From positions 1 through 64,000 of the forward strand of contig CAZOLI010000017.1 in assembly GCA_964580675.1 (NCBI GenBank): a stretch of DNA of 64,000 bases, read 5' to 3'. Shown in pieces: positions 63,601-64,000 of the stretch. The notes under the pieces were generated by a model. The model was not told where the DNA came from and made no database searches. It saw only the letters and a list, made by a program, of their open reading frames with translations. The position numbers and the translations under genes were made by a program. Numbering within the stretch: the stretch's first letter is position 1; each line of letters begins with the position of its first letter. The DNA is from CAZOLI01 sp964580675. GTDB taxonomy: Bacteria > Planctomycetota > MHYJ01 > CAYXQY01.

Positions 63601-64000
63601 CGTGGCCTACTGGGATTTTGAGTCCGGCTCCGGAAGCACCGCCATTGATCGCTCCGGCAACGGCAACGACGGGACGCTGAACGGTCCAAGCTGGCCCAAT
63701 GACACCCCTGGCACTATTCAATTTTCAAACAGCTACTCGCTGCATTTCGACTCCTCAAACAAACAGTACGTCAAGGTTCCAGGACACGTCACGGAGTCCC
63801 AGTCGGTCACCATTTCGGTCTGGGTCAAAACAAACGGTGTTTCCGGTGAGGAGCACGAAATTTTCTCGATCGGTGACTACATCGGGTTCCGGGTGGAGGA
63901 GGGCAGCACCACCGACCGCGGATTTTTCTATGAAGGAGGATCCAACTGGCCACAAACCAACTTCGGCACGGCCGTGGACGACGGATCCTGGCATCATCTC
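60644..64000 (+). CDS. Giant secreted LamG/DUF2341 protein, N-terminal part (cut by window end)
   Basis: Open from ATG 60644 to the last base, 1119 codons with no stop. Signal peptide (hydrophobic about 8-24, ending SAAGA). First domain: TVTWDNDSGDNNWSTANNWD and a beta-helix-like region with G-D-V-A-T-F-D motif. Then DUF2341 (DQDWSYRKKITIDSGQVSAD to YMYYGNGS, about residues 182-287), a first LamG/concanavalin-like domain (GVYHLEEDPSSS to GFLDEVRVSD), further beta-helix repeats (about 525-985) and a second LamG domain (GGLVAYWDFESGSGSTAIDR onward) that is incomplete. Likely a cell-surface adhesin or glycan-binding protein. The C-terminal anchoring signal lies outside the window. Confidence 0.85.
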   Translation, partial: MNRTVGRIGVMILTVFLLGISVSAAGAGTVTWDNDSGDNNWSTANNWDTDSVPGPGDVATFDGTSNTDCNIDTDVEVKGIDVDSGYYSTITQQAGIKIEVGTGGMYMDSDFSFSGGDKKITVAGEFNLQTGGFTSTSATLQIGGSVTLDSNFSNNSGRVKLTGDGTTIFSNGDALYDLEIRSWYDQDWSYRKKITIDSGQVSADLTDYPVYVQVTGDSDLANDAQGSGDDILFTKADGTTKLDHEIEKFDGSNGDLYAHVRVPSLSGSSDTILYMYYGNGSAGNQENPAAVWDSNYQGVYHLEEDPSSSAPQIKDSTANDVHGTTDDLEASDQISGLLDGAVDFSSDDGNYVDHGTNFQYSDSQSFSVSFWHQPGVRDFNERVLGFDTTAGWGFLNDGGFDTGDTGDLLFRWDKTTLGNDQPLDDNTWYHITLVHDGSGGLTLYYDGNDEASTTGASWTTPDDIFVLGDAGRGSSPRFEDRDDNFNGFLDEVRVSDNSRSSDWVSTTYNNQSDPGSFYTVGAEDTTGGNATITMNSPLDVDNDLTITGATLDVDSSNNTLNLAGSFTNDAGTFLPSTATVIFDGTDGDGETITSGGSTFYDVNVNGSGETWTQQDRMTVRNSLTITDGTHATGPNRLLVGDGDATAETKSMNVQSSGTFRMVGDQSGIATLGTNPATDPANNDRIDLTVDGTFHASKARVQYLTGSGIQFMDDATLNKLEETTFDFGASNGVYLNFDADNDQGDGDSIYDVKTPVSASSSNGPAWLDTVEFKNTLSVSSLDNVDADNSDNSTDAITFQNNDGSNNLSTNAIGFYPVLGDRAGASHEQDDPDGGNGTGQVHWSNGVAVVKASGTIQSRHRLLQAAVNSAGSGETVTQDGNVRFDESITLPDDQNLVLRDVLVKGTIDGDGTNNTNTLFNVVVTGNNAIGASNDVGEVYNTMVVDGSITADTVQNSVTVDTDGSGGHSINAGSGTSNEANLADGGGGLVAYWDFESGSGSTAIDRSGNGNDGTLNGPSWPNDTPGTIQFSNSYSLHFDSSNKQYVKVPGHVTESQSVTISVWVKTNGVSGEEHEIFSIGDYIGFRVEEGSTTDRGFFYEGGSNWPQTNFGTAVDDGSWHHL

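Overview
The window looks like part of a planctomycete-type genome (Planctomycetota). This is inferred from gene content, not from a marker gene. The signs are several secreted proteins built from prenyltransferase/squalene-oxidase-like repeats, secretin-N-like and CAP-like secreted proteins, a short C-terminal module shared by three unrelated secreted proteins, many small CxxC zinc-ribbon proteins, and very large LamG/DUF2341 surface proteins. Predicted cytoplasmic proteins are strikingly rich in Asp and Glu, while secreted ones are often Lys-rich, so a salt-adapted host is possible but unproven. A run of 100 N at 31813-31912 shows this is a draft scaffold.

Layout. 1-5300: endonuclease IV, a secreted propeller protein, an MsrB lipoprotein, a PilZ protein, a DUF374 acyltransferase and a small coiled-coil protein. 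5301-6910: 1.6 kb without genes, packed with interspersed repeats. 6911-10052: a minus-strand run of a sugar-isomerase-like TIM barrel, an MBL-fold hydrolase, RadC and a CcbP-like protein. 10387-17512: a Lys-rich secreted protein, tRNA-Pro(CGG), a serpin, a YiiX-like hydrolase, a lipoprotein, a zinc-ribbon membrane protein, and a Tat aldo/keto reductase next to a DUF6064 membrane protein. 17593-26038: a DUF4139 protein, a 1336-residue zinc ribbon/cyclase/ATPase/TPR protein, a secreted toroid protein and a holin-like protein. 26039-36015: a second repeat island, a dihaem cytochrome lipoprotein, a cytochrome P450, an iron-uptake pair (P19-like lipoprotein plus FTR1 permease fused to cytochrome c) with a candidate Fur box, a membrane adenylate cyclase and a second toroid protein.

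36278-42417 is a plus-strand operon with a small Cys protein, an AddB-like nuclease and an AddA/UvrD-like helicase-nuclease. It is followed directly by a degenerate tandem array (42427-42969) phased at 31 bp. Then come a Fic protein, several secreted proteins, a decayed cyclase fragment (49521-49760), a YhaO/YhaN-like Mre11/Rad50-type pair (51338-55610), a 55-residue zinc ribbon, an RCK protein overlapping an ion-channel-like protein with no TVGYGD filter, a probably frameshifted secreted protein, and the first 1119 codons of a giant secreted LamG/DUF2341 protein that runs off the window.

Themes: double-strand-break processing and DNA repair (Nfo, RadC, AddAB-like, YhaO/YhaN-like), cyclic-nucleotide signalling (two cyclases, one cyclase remnant), iron and c-type cytochrome physiology, and an elaborate secretome. 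No insertion sequence, phage block or CRISPR array was recognised.
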